A stretch of 22,793 nt of DNA from Deinococcus metalli (GTDB taxonomy: Bacteria > Deinococcota > Deinococci > Deinococcales > Deinococcaceae): NCBI RefSeq assembly GCF_014201805.1, contig NZ_JACHFK010000025.1, positions 1 to 22,793 of the forward strand, written 5' to 3'. The position numbers and the translations under genes were made by a program. Numbering within the stretch: position 1 is the stretch's first letter; every line of letters starts with the position of its first letter. The notes under the pieces are model-generated. The model searched no databases. It saw only the letters and a list, made by a program, of their open reading frames with translations, and was not told the DNA's origin. Positions 6,826-13,643 of the stretch are shown piece after piece.

Positions 6826-6832
6826 TCCCCAG

Positions 6833-6838
6833 AGCGTA
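6833..6838 (-). promoter_or_regulatory. -10 box TACGCT of the dsRBD-HAD-yraN run
   Basis: TACGCT on the minus strand ends 7 nt before the ATG at 6825. It is back to back with a + strand box at 6858-6863, so two leaderless promoters share about 45 bp. Confidence 0.5.
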
Positions 6839-6857
6839 CCGCGCCCGCCCGCCGCGC

Positions 6858-6863
6858 TAGCCT
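6858..6863 (+). promoter_or_regulatory. -10 box TAGCCT of the secreted hypothetical gene
   Basis: TAGCCT ends 6 nt before the ATG at 6870, and no Shine-Dalgarno is present. Confidence 0.55.
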
Positions 6864-6869
6864 GCGCGC

Positions 6870-7349
6870 ATGACTCCGCGTGTCCGGCGATGGCTGCTGT
6901 CCGGCCTGGGCTTCCTGTGCACCGCTGCGGCCGCGGTCACGCCGACCGCCCCAGTGCAGCCCGGTCAGGTGTGGACGCTCAGCGCCACGACCGCCGACGG
7001 CGAGCGGTTCCGCACCACCCTGCGCGTGGACACCACGCCACCGACCGGCACGCCCGCCACCTACCGCGCGGACCGGGGCGCCCTGATCCTCGATCCGGCC
7101 CGCGGCACCCTGATCGCCCTGGATCTGCTCGACGCGCGCCAGGGCGGAGTGGGGCTCGCGTGCGTGGTCGAAGGCCCGCTGGACGCGCTGGAAGTGGAGG
7201 GCGTGCTCGCCAGCGGCACCCTGGCCGACCTGCCCGCCCGCCTGGAGACGGCCCTGGCCGTGATCGGCGTGGCCCATACGCCCGCGGACCGCGCGGCCGC
7301 CGTGCAGGAGCTGAAGCTCGGCACGTGTACCCTGACGCACGCGCCGTGA
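6870..7349 (+). CDS. small secreted hypothetical protein
   Basis: I do not recognise the family. The 159-residue product begins with a typical signal peptide: basic PRVRR, a hydrophobic core at about 8-21, and an AAAAV-T stretch as a likely cleavage region. The mature part (about 137 residues) starts with [10 protein letters not shown], a PGQ-W pattern that begins many short secreted beta-sandwich proteins of Deinococcus. It alternates charged turns with beta-like strands ([10 protein letters not shown]). Two cysteines occur in the mature region, near the middle and near the end. The start is fixed by a TAGCCT box 6 nt upstream. The stop converges with the PP2C gene after 6 nt. Function is unknown. 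Confidence 0.7.
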   Translation: MTPRVRRWLLSGLGFLCTAAAAVTPTAPVQPGQVWTLSATTADGERFRTTLRVDTTPPTGTPATYRADRGALILDPARGTLIALDLLDARQGGVGLACVVEGPLDALEVEGVLASGTLADLPARLETALAVIGVAHTPADRAAAVQELKLGTCTLTHAP

Positions 7350-7355
7350 GCCGGC

Positions 7356-9218
7356 TCAGCGGACGCGCTCGATGACCAGCGCCGTCGCGTTGTCCGGCGC
7401 GCCCGCCGCGAGGGCGAGGTCGATCAGCCGGTCCACCAGCTCCTGAAGGGGCAGCGTGTCCAGCAGCGGCATCAGCTCTGCGTCCGGCACCTCGCCCCAC
7501 ACGCCGTCGCTGACGAGCAGCACGCGGTCGCCCGGCGTCAGCTCGAGCGGCGCGTCGAGCGTCTGTACATAGTTGTCCTGCGGCACCCGCAGGCTGCCCA
7601 GCGAGCGCAGCACCTTGTTGCGTTCCGGGCTGGTCTGCGCCTCCTCGGGCGTCATCTGGCCGGACGCGACCATCGCCGCCACGTACGAGTGGTCGCGGCT
7701 CAGTTGCCGCACGACGCCGCCCTGCCGGACGTACGCGCGCGTGTCGCCCACGTGGCCGAGCTGGAGCTGCGGCCCACGCACGTCCACACCGCTGAAGGTG
7801 CAGCCGCCGTCGCGCCCGACCATCGCGGCGAGCACAGCCGCGTTCGCGTCCCACACCATCTCCGGCAGGGTGGTCTTCTCCGAATTCAGGAAGGCCTGCA
7901 CGGCCGCCGCGCTTGCCACCTCGCCCGCCGCCATGCCGCCCATGCCGTCGGACACGCACGCGCGCAGCGCCACCGTGGACGTGGCGTGTACGCCGAGTTG
8001 CCGCCACGTGAAGCCGTAGCTGTCCTCGTTCATGGGCCGCTCCGGGTTCAGGCCCACCGAGGTCGCCGCCGCCACGTGGTACGCGGGCAGGGCGGGCAGG
8101 GCCAGCGTTTTCAGGGCCGCGAGCACCTGTGCGGGCTCCAGCCGCTTCAGGGGCGGCCCCAGCATGCCGCGCAGCAGCTGCGGTACGCCCGCCACGGACA
8201 GGCCGCCCAGCACGGCATCCGACGCGCCCTCGGGCGGCAGCGTGCCCCCGGTCAGCCACGTGTACAGCAGCGCACCCAGCGCGTACACGCCGCTGCGCGC
8301 GTCCACCGGCTGGCCCGCCAGCACCTCCGGCGGCGTGTAGCCCTCGCGCACGGCGACCTCCGGCACGTCGCCCACGCGGGCCACGCGCGGCGGGAAGCGC
8401 AGGCGCAGGCCCTGCGGCGTCACGCGCGGCGCGTCCGGGTCGAGGTCCACCACGGCGAGGCCCTGTTTTTCCAGCGCGAAGATCAGCCGGGCCAGCTCTG
8501 TGATGTGGGCAAGCGCGGCGCCCGCGTCCAGCGGCGCCCGCAGCGGCTCGCCGCCCACCGGGTCGAGCACATGCAGCGTGCCCGCCTGCGTGAAGCGCGG
8601 CAGCGCCCGGTGCGGCTGCGCCCGCGCCCACAGCGGCTCCGGCCGCGCGTACACCTCGACGCTCGGCCCGCTCGCCAGCGGACTCGCGATGAACCACCCG
8701 CGCCCCATATCCTCGTTGAGGTGGTAGCCGTCCACCTCGTCGCCCACCGCCGGGCCGCTGGTGGGCGCGCTGGGAGCGTAGACCTCCTCCTCCAGATCGT
8801 TCGAGAAGCCGACCGGGGCGGGGGCGGGAGAGGGGACTGGGGTCGGTGTGGGAAGCGGTGGAGCGGCCGGCACAGGCGTTGAGTCCGCCTGCGGCTCCTC
8901 GTTCTCGACTGACCCGGCAGCGGGGATGGAAAGAGGAGCGTGGGAGGGCTCAGCGCTGCGTTCGTCTCCAGTCACCGTGGGCGCATCGTCGGCTGGAATG
9001 AACTCTGTATGCTCCGCTGCCGGAAGCTCGGCCGGCAGCGCGTCCTCGCCCAGCACAGGCAGCGGGTGCTCGCCCGTGTCGAAGGCAGTCAGGTCGGGTT
9101 CGGCGGCCTCGGCCGGCGCGGCGTCCTGCACCTGCGCCTTGTTGCCGAAGAGGTCGCGTAACGTCGCGGCCGTGTCCTCCCAGTCCTGGGGCTGGGGCCT
9201 GTCATCCGTGTCGGCCAT
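7356..9218 (-). CDS. PP2C-type protein phosphatase with an N-terminal pseudokinase domain
   Basis: The 620-residue protein has three parts. Residues 1-160 are an acidic, Pro-rich and probably disordered tail. Residues about 164-378 resemble a Ser/Thr kinase domain (YTPPE at 294-298, then DARSGVYALGALLY at 307-320, like the APE and DxxSxG regions). The VAVK Lys is absent, HRD reads VVD (256-258), and the DFG site is RFP, so it should be catalytically dead. Residues 385-620 are a complete PP2C: NED (397-399), SDGMGG (423-428), GHVGDTRAY, VSDG (569-572) and APDN (607-610) supply the metal-binding Asp/Glu residues. It removes phosphate from Ser/Thr, presumably countering the kinase two genes upstream. 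The start is ATG 9218, overlapping the FHA stop by 1 nt (TGATG). It is the last gene of the operon. The missing kinase residues are seen; a regulatory role for that domain is inference. Confidence 0.92.
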   Translation of the reverse strand: MADTDDRPQPQDWEDTAATLRDLFGNKAQVQDAAPAEAAEPDLTAFDTGEHPLPVLGEDALPAELPAAEHTEFIPADDAPTVTGDERSAEPSHAPLSIPAAGSVENEEPQADSTPVPAAPPLPTPTPVPSPAPAPVGFSNDLEEEVYAPSAPTSGPAVGDEVDGYHLNEDMGRGWFIASPLASGPSVEVYARPEPLWARAQPHRALPRFTQAGTLHVLDPVGGEPLRAPLDAGAALAHITELARLIFALEKQGLAVVDLDPDAPRVTPQGLRLRFPPRVARVGDVPEVAVREGYTPPEVLAGQPVDARSGVYALGALLYTWLTGGTLPPEGASDAVLGGLSVAGVPQLLRGMLGPPLKRLEPAQVLAALKTLALPALPAYHVAAATSVGLNPERPMNEDSYGFTWRQLGVHATSTVALRACVSDGMGGMAAGEVASAAAVQAFLNSEKTTLPEMVWDANAAVLAAMVGRDGGCTFSGVDVRGPQLQLGHVGDTRAYVRQGGVVRQLSRDHSYVAAMVASGQMTPEEAQTSPERNKVLRSLGSLRVPQDNYVQTLDAPLELTPGDRVLLVSDGVWGEVPDAELMPLLDTLPLQELVDRLIDLALAAGAPDNATALVIERVR

Positions 9219-9976
9219 CAGCCCTGGTGGAAGGTCAGCATCAGGTTCCCGAAGGCCAGCTCGTCGCCGTCGTGCAGCGGGGCGGGTTCCTGCAACCGGG
9301 GCGAGAACGCACTCTCTCCGGCCCGCTTGACATACACGCCGTTGGTGGAGCCCAGGTCGCGCACGGTCCACACGCCGTTCTCGCGGTACAGCTCGGCGTG
9401 GCGGCGGCTGATGTGCTCCTGGCCGCCCATGCCGGTCAGGTCGATGTCCACCGGGCCGCTCGACGCGTCGAAGCGCCCCACGACCAGCCGCTCGCCGTGC
9501 AGCGGAATGAACTCGCCGGTGGGCGCGCCGTACTTCTTGATGCCCAGCTTCGCGGGCATGTCCGACGGCGCCGCGGTGGGGGCCGTGGGCGCGGGTGCTG
9601 CGGCGGCGACGGGCGCCGGTTCGGTGACGTCCGGGCTGGTAGCCGTGGTCTCAGCAGCGCCCGTCTCGGGCAGGGCGGCGCCGGGTGCCGCGGCGTCCGC
9701 CGTGCTGGCCGGGGTGGCGTCCGGGCTCTCGGTCATGGGCATGTCGGGCACGCCCGCCGCGAGTTCCGGGGTGTCCGGCGTCTGCACGGCCGGGCTGTGC
9801 GGCACGGGGGCGTCCGGCGGCGTCAGGTCGCCGTCCACGAGCGCCGGGGTGGGGTCGGTGGGGCTGGCCGGGGCGGGCGCGGCGGCCTGCTGGGGGCTCA
9901 GCTCCACGCCGCAGCCCTCGCAATAGGTGGTGCCATCGGGGTTGACGGTGCCGCAGACGGTGCAGGTGATCGACAT
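9218..9976 (-). CDS. zinc-ribbon FHA-domain protein
   Basis: The 252-residue protein begins with a zinc ribbon (C5-x2-C8 and C19-x2-C22). A disordered stretch of about 120 residues rich in Ala, Pro, Thr and Asp follows, then a C-terminal FHA domain (about 143-252). The FHA phospho-Thr-binding residues are present: GR at 167-168, SRRH at 190-193 and STNG at 210-213. FHA domains read phosphothreonine, so this is the natural reader for the adjacent kinase. The Thr-rich linker (TSPD, TPDTP, TATSPD) offers many potential phosphorylation sites. ATG 9976 is preceded by GGAGG at 9985-9989 (8-nt spacing). It lies 42 nt after the kinase and is coupled to the phosphatase. It is likely cytosolic, possibly brought to the membrane by the kinase. 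Confidence 0.93.
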   Translation of the reverse strand: MSITCTVCGTVNPDGTTYCEGCGVELSPQQAAAPAPASPTDPTPALVDGDLTPPDAPVPHSPAVQTPDTPELAAGVPDMPMTESPDATPASTADAAAPGAALPETGAAETTATSPDVTEPAPVAAAAPAPTAPTAAPSDMPAKLGIKKYGAPTGEFIPLHGERLVVGRFDASSGPVDIDLTGMGGQEHISRRHAELYRENGVWTVRDLGSTNGVYVKRAGESAFSPRLQEPAPLHDGDELAFGNLMLTFHQG

Positions 9977-10018
9977 GGTGTGTTCCTCCGGGGAATGGGT
10001 GGGCGGAAACCGGGGCGG

Positions 10019-11608
10019 CTAGATGCGGCGGACGAGCCGCAGGACGAAGATCGAGAGGACGGCCGCGATGACGCCCAGCGCCGCGACGGTCGGCCAGTGC
10101 AGGCTGGCACCCTGGGCGTACAGCACGGTCAGGCCCGCCGCGCCCAGGGGCAGCGCGACCGGCAGCGCCAGCCACGCGAGCTGCCCGGCCGCGAAGCCCG
10201 CCGCCGCCCCGATCACGCCCGCGACCGCCAGCCCCGCCGTGCCGAGCTGCCCGATGGCCGGGAGAAGCGCGGGCAGCTGCGCCAGCCCCGTCACGCCGCC
10301 CAGGCCCACGCACAGCGCGACCAGCAGCGTGCGTGGCAGCGGAGTGCGGCGCGGCGGCATCGGAATGTTCGGTGGGGCCGGCTGGGGAACCGGCGCCGGC
10401 TTCTGCGGCAGCGTCACCGGGGCCACCGGCGCGGGTGCCGGCTTCGGCGCGACCGGCGCGGGCGTCGGGGTGGGTTGCGGCCGTGGCTGGGGCGCCGGGG
10501 TCGGCTGGGGCGGGGGCCGGGTGGTCGGTGCCGGGGCCGGTCGTGGCTGTGGGGCCGGCGTCGGTGCCGGCGTGGGCGGTGGCCGAGGCGCCGGGGGGGC
10601 CGGCGTGGGCGCAGGGCGCGGCGTGACGGGCGTCGCCTGGAGCGGTCCGACCAGCAGTTCTTCCAGCGCGCGGGCCGTCTGCGGGCGGTCTTCCACGCGC
10701 AGCGCCATGGACTTCTCGATCGCCCGGCGCAGCGGCGTGGGCGTGCCGGGTGGCAGCGCCGGCAGCGGCGTGCCCAGCATCAGGTCGGTGGCGGCGGGCG
10801 GCATCTGGCCGGTCAGGGCGTGGTGCAGGGTCGCACCCAGCGAGTAGATGTCGGTGTAGGGGCCGTAGCGGGCGCTGTTGCCGTACTGCTCCAGCGGCGC
10901 GTAGCCGGGCGTCACCAGCCGCGTGTGGCTGACCGTCTGGCCCGGCGCGTAGGCGCGCACCGACCCGAAGTCGATCAGCACGATCCGCCCGGACTTGTGC
11001 AGGAAGACGTTGTCCGGCTTGATGTCGCGGTGCAGCAGCCCGGCCCCGTGCACGAGTTCCAGCGTCCGCGTCAGGGAGCGCGCGACCTCCAGCGCCACCG
11101 CCGGCGGCAGCGGGCCGTTCTTCTCGATGGCGCCCCCCAGCGTCATGCCCTCCAGGAACTCCATCACGAGGTATGCGGTGCCGTTCTCCTCGAAATAATT
11201 CAGGACGCGCACGATACCGGGGTCGTTGAAGCGAGCCAGCACCTTCGCCTCGTCCAGGAAGCGCTTCTTGGTTTCCTGGAACTCGGCGGGGCTGAGGTTG
11301 CCGGGCGGCACGACGGTCGCCACGCGGCGCTGCGAGCCGTCCACGAACAGTTCCTTGACGGCCACGCGCAGGCCCAGCCGCACGTCCTGGGCGTCGTAGG
11401 TGATGCCGAAGCCCCCGCGGCCCAGCACGCGGCTGAGCACATACTGCCCGCCCGCCAGCGTGCACCCGGCCGGCAGCGCCAGCGCGGCCGTGACTGCTTT
11501 GGCCGCCGCCGACGCCGCCGCGGGCGTGAGCGGGGCGCCGCATGTGCGGCACACCGTGTCCGCCGCGCCGACGGGCGAGCCGCACACCGGGCAGGTCGGG
11601 CCGCTCAC
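10019..11608 (-). CDS. Ser/Thr protein kinase with zinc ribbon and C-terminal membrane bundle
   Basis: This 529-residue kinase has a zinc ribbon (C6, C9, C20, C23), then a full Hanks-type domain at about 55-320: GRGGFG (63-68), catalytic K85, E120, HRD (193-195), DFG (213-215), a Thr-containing activation loop and D253. The APE motif is APLEQ (237-241), a variant seen in some bacterial kinases. A Pro-rich linker of about 100 residues (326-424) leads to about four hydrophobic helices (425-524) with almost no extracytoplasmic loop, so there is no obvious outside sensor domain. The start is GTG 11608, with AAGGGG a few bases upstream and 7 nt after the VWA stop. It should phosphorylate Thr on the VWA and FHA partners; the PP2C encoded downstream would reverse this. 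Confidence 0.95.
   Translation of the reverse strand: MSGPTCPVCGSPVGAADTVCRTCGAPLTPAAASAAAKAVTAALALPAGCTLAGGQYVLSRVLGRGGFGITYDAQDVRLGLRVAVKELFVDGSQRRVATVVPPGNLSPAEFQETKKRFLDEAKVLARFNDPGIVRVLNYFEENGTAYLVMEFLEGMTLGGAIEKNGPLPPAVALEVARSLTRTLELVHGAGLLHRDIKPDNVFLHKSGRIVLIDFGSVRAYAPGQTVSHTRLVTPGYAPLEQYGNSARYGPYTDIYSLGATLHHALTGQMPPAATDLMLGTPLPALPPGTPTPLRRAIEKSMALRVEDRPQTARALEELLVGPLQATPVTPRPAPTPAPPAPRPPPTPAPTPAPQPRPAPAPTTRPPPQPTPAPQPRPQPTPTPAPVAPKPAPAPVAPVTLPQKPAPVPQPAPPNIPMPPRRTPLPRTLLVALCVGLGGVTGLAQLPALLPAIGQLGTAGLAVAGVIGAAAGFAAGQLAWLALPVALPLGAAGLTVLYAQGASLHWPTVAALGVIAAVLSIFVLRLVRRI
10337..10633 (-). repeat. Pro/Ala/Thr low-complexity linker in the kinase gene
   Basis: About 100 codons are dominated by Pro, with Ala, Thr, Gln and Arg in imperfect PAPxPxP runs. 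At DNA level this is a strongly strand-biased G/C repeat, prone to length variation. It links the kinase domain to the membrane helices. Confidence 0.85.
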
Positions 11609-11615
11609 AGCCCCT

Positions 11616-12998
11616 TCAAGCGCCGGTCATCCGCCGGATGTCCTCGTCCGAGGGCAGGGTGCCGTCCGAGGTCTTGAGGGTCTGGGTCTTGGCGCCCAGC
11701 CGCATGGTCTTGGCCGTGCCCAGCGAGATGGTTTTGGAACTGCCCAGTTCCCCGATGGCCCGGTCGAGCACCTGCGTCATCGCGCCGTTGCCGAGGCGCT
11801 GGGTCATGGAGCGCGCCAGTTCCAGGGTCTTGGCGGCCTGCGCCGGATCGCTCCGCGCCTCGCGGGTGGCCTGCGCGACCAGACCCTCGATGTTGCGCTG
11901 CTGTACCCACTGCATGACCGCCGGATCGACGCGGGCGGCCATCGACTCATTGCCCGTGAACTCCACGACCACGTCCAGCGGGGGCAGCTCGCCGCGGTAG
12001 TTCGCGCCGGGCACCTGATACGTCAGGCCCAGCTGCGCCAGCCGCATGCGGGCGGCGGGCCGTGCGGGCAGCGTGAACTCCAGCACGTACGTCGCGCCGA
12101 TGCCGGCCTCCACGTTCCCGAGCTGGAGGGGACCGTCGGCGCGGGCGACCTCGGTCTGGGTGGGCTGCACGCGCGTCACGCGGTCGAGCACCACGTCCTT
12201 GACGGTTCGGACGCTCAGGGCGACGTTCGTGACGACCTCGTTCGCGGCCTGCTTCAGGTCGCCCAGCAGCGCCAGCGGCAGCTCGGTGGCGCGCACGGCG
12301 GGCGGCTGCGGGTTGTCGGTGTCGGGCACCACGTCGATGGGCTGGCCCTGCGTGCGGTCGGTGATCAGGGTCAGCAGTTCGGTGTTGACCTCGTCGCCCA
12401 CGCCGACCGTCGTCACGGGAATCTGGAGCCCGGCCAGCACGCCCGCCTGCTCCTCCACGACCGGCGCGTCGAAGGCCTGCCCGTCGGTCAGCAGCACCAT
12501 GCGGCGGCTGCCGGTCTCGCCCTGGAGCAGCTTGGCACCGGCCTGCATGCCCAGGCCCATGTTCGTGCCGCCCGAGTACCAGTCGAGCCGCTCCACGCCG
12601 GCCAGCAGCCGCTGCGTGTCGGTCGCGGGCGTGAAGGGAACGAGCACGTCCGCCATGTCGTCGAACTTCACCAGCGCCAGGCGGTCTTCGGGGCGCAGCA
12701 GATCAGACTGGATGATGCCGTTCAGCGCCTCAGTGAGCAGTTCCAGCTTGTTGCGCGCGCCCTTGACGATCTCGTACTTCTTGCCGTCCACGGTGGTCGT
12801 CCGGCCGGTCGTGCCGGTGGGCTCGGTCACGACCTCGCGCATGGAGCCGCTGGTGTCCACCACGAACACCACGCTCAGGTCCGGGCGGGCCGCCTGCGCC
12901 TGCGCGGTGGGAGTGACGGTCAGGGTCAGGAACAGTTTCTGCCCGGCGGTCTGGGCGAGCAGGAACTCACGGTGGGGGTGGACCTTGGCCTCAAGCAT
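11616..12998 (-). CDS. von Willebrand factor A (TerY-like) protein with Thr-repeat tail
   Basis: The 460-residue protein has a VWA domain (about 40-240) with an intact metal-ion-dependent adhesion site: DTSGS (D48, S50, S52), T145 in GGTNMG and D172 in LLTDG. A beta-rich domain (about 240-350) follows, then a helical region. The last 40 residues hold three evenly spaced KTxxL units (KTISL 422-426, KTMRL 430-434, KTQTL 437-441) and end in an acidic SDEDI segment. There is no signal peptide, so it is cytosolic. ATG 12998 has AAGGAG 6 nt upstream and a CATAAT box behind it, making this the first gene of the VWA-kinase-FHA-PP2C operon. VWA proteins of this type act as metal-dependent scaffolds. 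The tail threonines are plausible kinase targets and FHA ligands; that part is inference. Confidence 0.93.
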   Translation of the reverse strand: MLEAKVHPHREFLLAQTAGQKLFLTLTVTPTAQAQAARPDLSVVFVVDTSGSMREVVTEPTGTTGRTTTVDGKKYEIVKGARNKLELLTEALNGIIQSDLLRPEDRLALVKFDDMADVLVPFTPATDTQRLLAGVERLDWYSGGTNMGLGMQAGAKLLQGETGSRRMVLLTDGQAFDAPVVEEQAGVLAGLQIPVTTVGVGDEVNTELLTLITDRTQGQPIDVVPDTDNPQPPAVRATELPLALLGDLKQAANEVVTNVALSVRTVKDVVLDRVTRVQPTQTEVARADGPLQLGNVEAGIGATYVLEFTLPARPAARMRLAQLGLTYQVPGANYRGELPPLDVVVEFTGNESMAARVDPAVMQWVQQRNIEGLVAQATREARSDPAQAAKTLELARSMTQRLGNGAMTQVLDRAIGELGSSKTISLGTAKTMRLGAKTQTLKTSDGTLPSDEDIRRMTGA

Positions 12999-13004
12999 GC
13001 AGTT

Positions 13005-13010
13005 CTCCTT
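13005..13010 (-). promoter_or_regulatory. ribosome binding site AAGGAG of the VWA gene
   Basis: AAGGAG sits 6 nt before the ATG at 12998. It is one of the clear Shine-Dalgarno sequences in the window and marks this operon as conventionally leadered, unlike many neighbours. Confidence 0.7.
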
Positions 13011-13021
13011 GTCCGCCCTCC

Positions 13022-13027
13022 ATTATG
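13022..13027 (-). promoter_or_regulatory. -10 box CATAAT of the VWA-kinase-FHA-PP2C operon
   Basis: CATAAT on the minus strand matches TATAAT at five of six positions and lies 23 nt before the start codon, leaving room for the Shine-Dalgarno. No convincing -35 is seen 16-18 nt upstream. Confidence 0.45.
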
Positions 13028-13070
13028 GGCAGTCCAGCTGAATGGTTCCCGAATCCTCCCTGAAGGCGAC

Positions 13071-13592
13071 TCAGCGCAGCGCGTCCAGCAGCGCGTCCGT
13101 GTCCGGCCACACGAACACGACCTCGCGAAGCGGCCAGCCGTCCGCGTCCTGCTCCACCACGGCAACCTCCTGTCCGCCCAGCGCCGCGTACCACGCGCGC
13201 ACCGGGTTGCCCTCCAGCGTGCCCAGACCGACGCTCCGTGCGCCCCGCCCGCGCAGCGCCTCCACTGCGGCCCGCAGCAGCGCCGCGCCGTGTCCGTGTC
13301 CGCGCGACTCCGGCCGGACGTGCAGCGCCAGCACCTCCGCGTCCGCACCGTGGAATGGGTGCACCCGTGCCAGAACGTAGCCCACCACCTCCCTGCCGTC
13401 CCGCGCGACGAGCAGCACGTCGGCCGGGTGATCCGTGAGCCACGTCATCCAGTCGCCGGTCTGTTCCTCCACACCCACGCCGTCCCAGAAGCCCGGCGGG
13501 CACAGGGGGGCGTAGTCGTGGCGGTAGTTGCGAACCTGCACCGCCGCCACGCCGGGCGCGTCGGAAGGAACGAAGGAGCGCACGCTGGACAT
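13071..13592 (-). CDS. GNAT-family N-acetyltransferase
   Basis: The 173-residue protein carries a GNAT domain: the VVGYVLARV strand, then LALHVRPESRGHGHGAALL with the acetyl-CoA-binding R-x-x-G-x-G loop, and GLGTLEGNPVRAWYAALGGQ, the N-P-x-x-x-Y-x-x-x-G motif typical of the fold's end. It transfers an acetyl group to an unknown amine, protein N-terminus or small molecule. I start it at ATG 13592 (MSSVRSF), where the family's first strand begins. An in-frame ATG 13 codons earlier gives a polar, non-homologous extension and lies upstream of a CACACT box. It has its own weak promoter and lies between the signalling operon and a dehydrogenase on the same strand. Confidence 0.88.
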   Translation of the reverse strand: MSSVRSFVPSDAPGVAAVQVRNYRHDYAPLCPPGFWDGVGVEEQTGDWMTWLTDHPADVLLVARDGREVVGYVLARVHPFHGADAEVLALHVRPESRGHGHGAALLRAAVEALRGRGARSVGLGTLEGNPVRAWYAALGGQEVAVVEQDADGWPLREVVFVWPDTDALLDALR

Positions 13593-13600
13593 TGCTGCCC

Positions 13601-13606
13601 AGTGTG
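13601..13606 (-). promoter_or_regulatory. weak -10-like box CACACT of the GNAT gene
   Basis: CACACT on the minus strand lies 8 nt before the ATG at 13592, in the leaderless geometry. The first consensus T is replaced by C. Confidence 0.3.
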
Positions 13607-13613
13607 CGCTTCC

Positions 13614-13638
13614 CCGGCCGGACGACGACATCGGCCGG
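13614..13638 (-). terminator. hairpin after the zinc dehydrogenase gene, possible terminator
   Basis: CCGGCCG (13614-13620) pairs with CGGCCGG (13632-13638) around an 11-nt loop, starting 5 nt past the dehydrogenase stop. No T-run follows, so termination is uncertain. Confidence 0.35.
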
Positions 13639-13643
13639 CTGGC

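Noticed and set aside
7348..7357. GAGCCGGCTC palindrome between the convergent secreted-protein and PP2C genes
   Set aside because: Ten bases with no loop and no T-run; it overlaps both stop codons and cannot form a useful terminator hairpin.
9227..11677. Long open frame on the + strand opposite the FHA and kinase genes
   Set aside because: The Arg/Gly/His-rich, low-complexity translation is the complement of the Pro-rich coding strand; no family motifs and no start signals.
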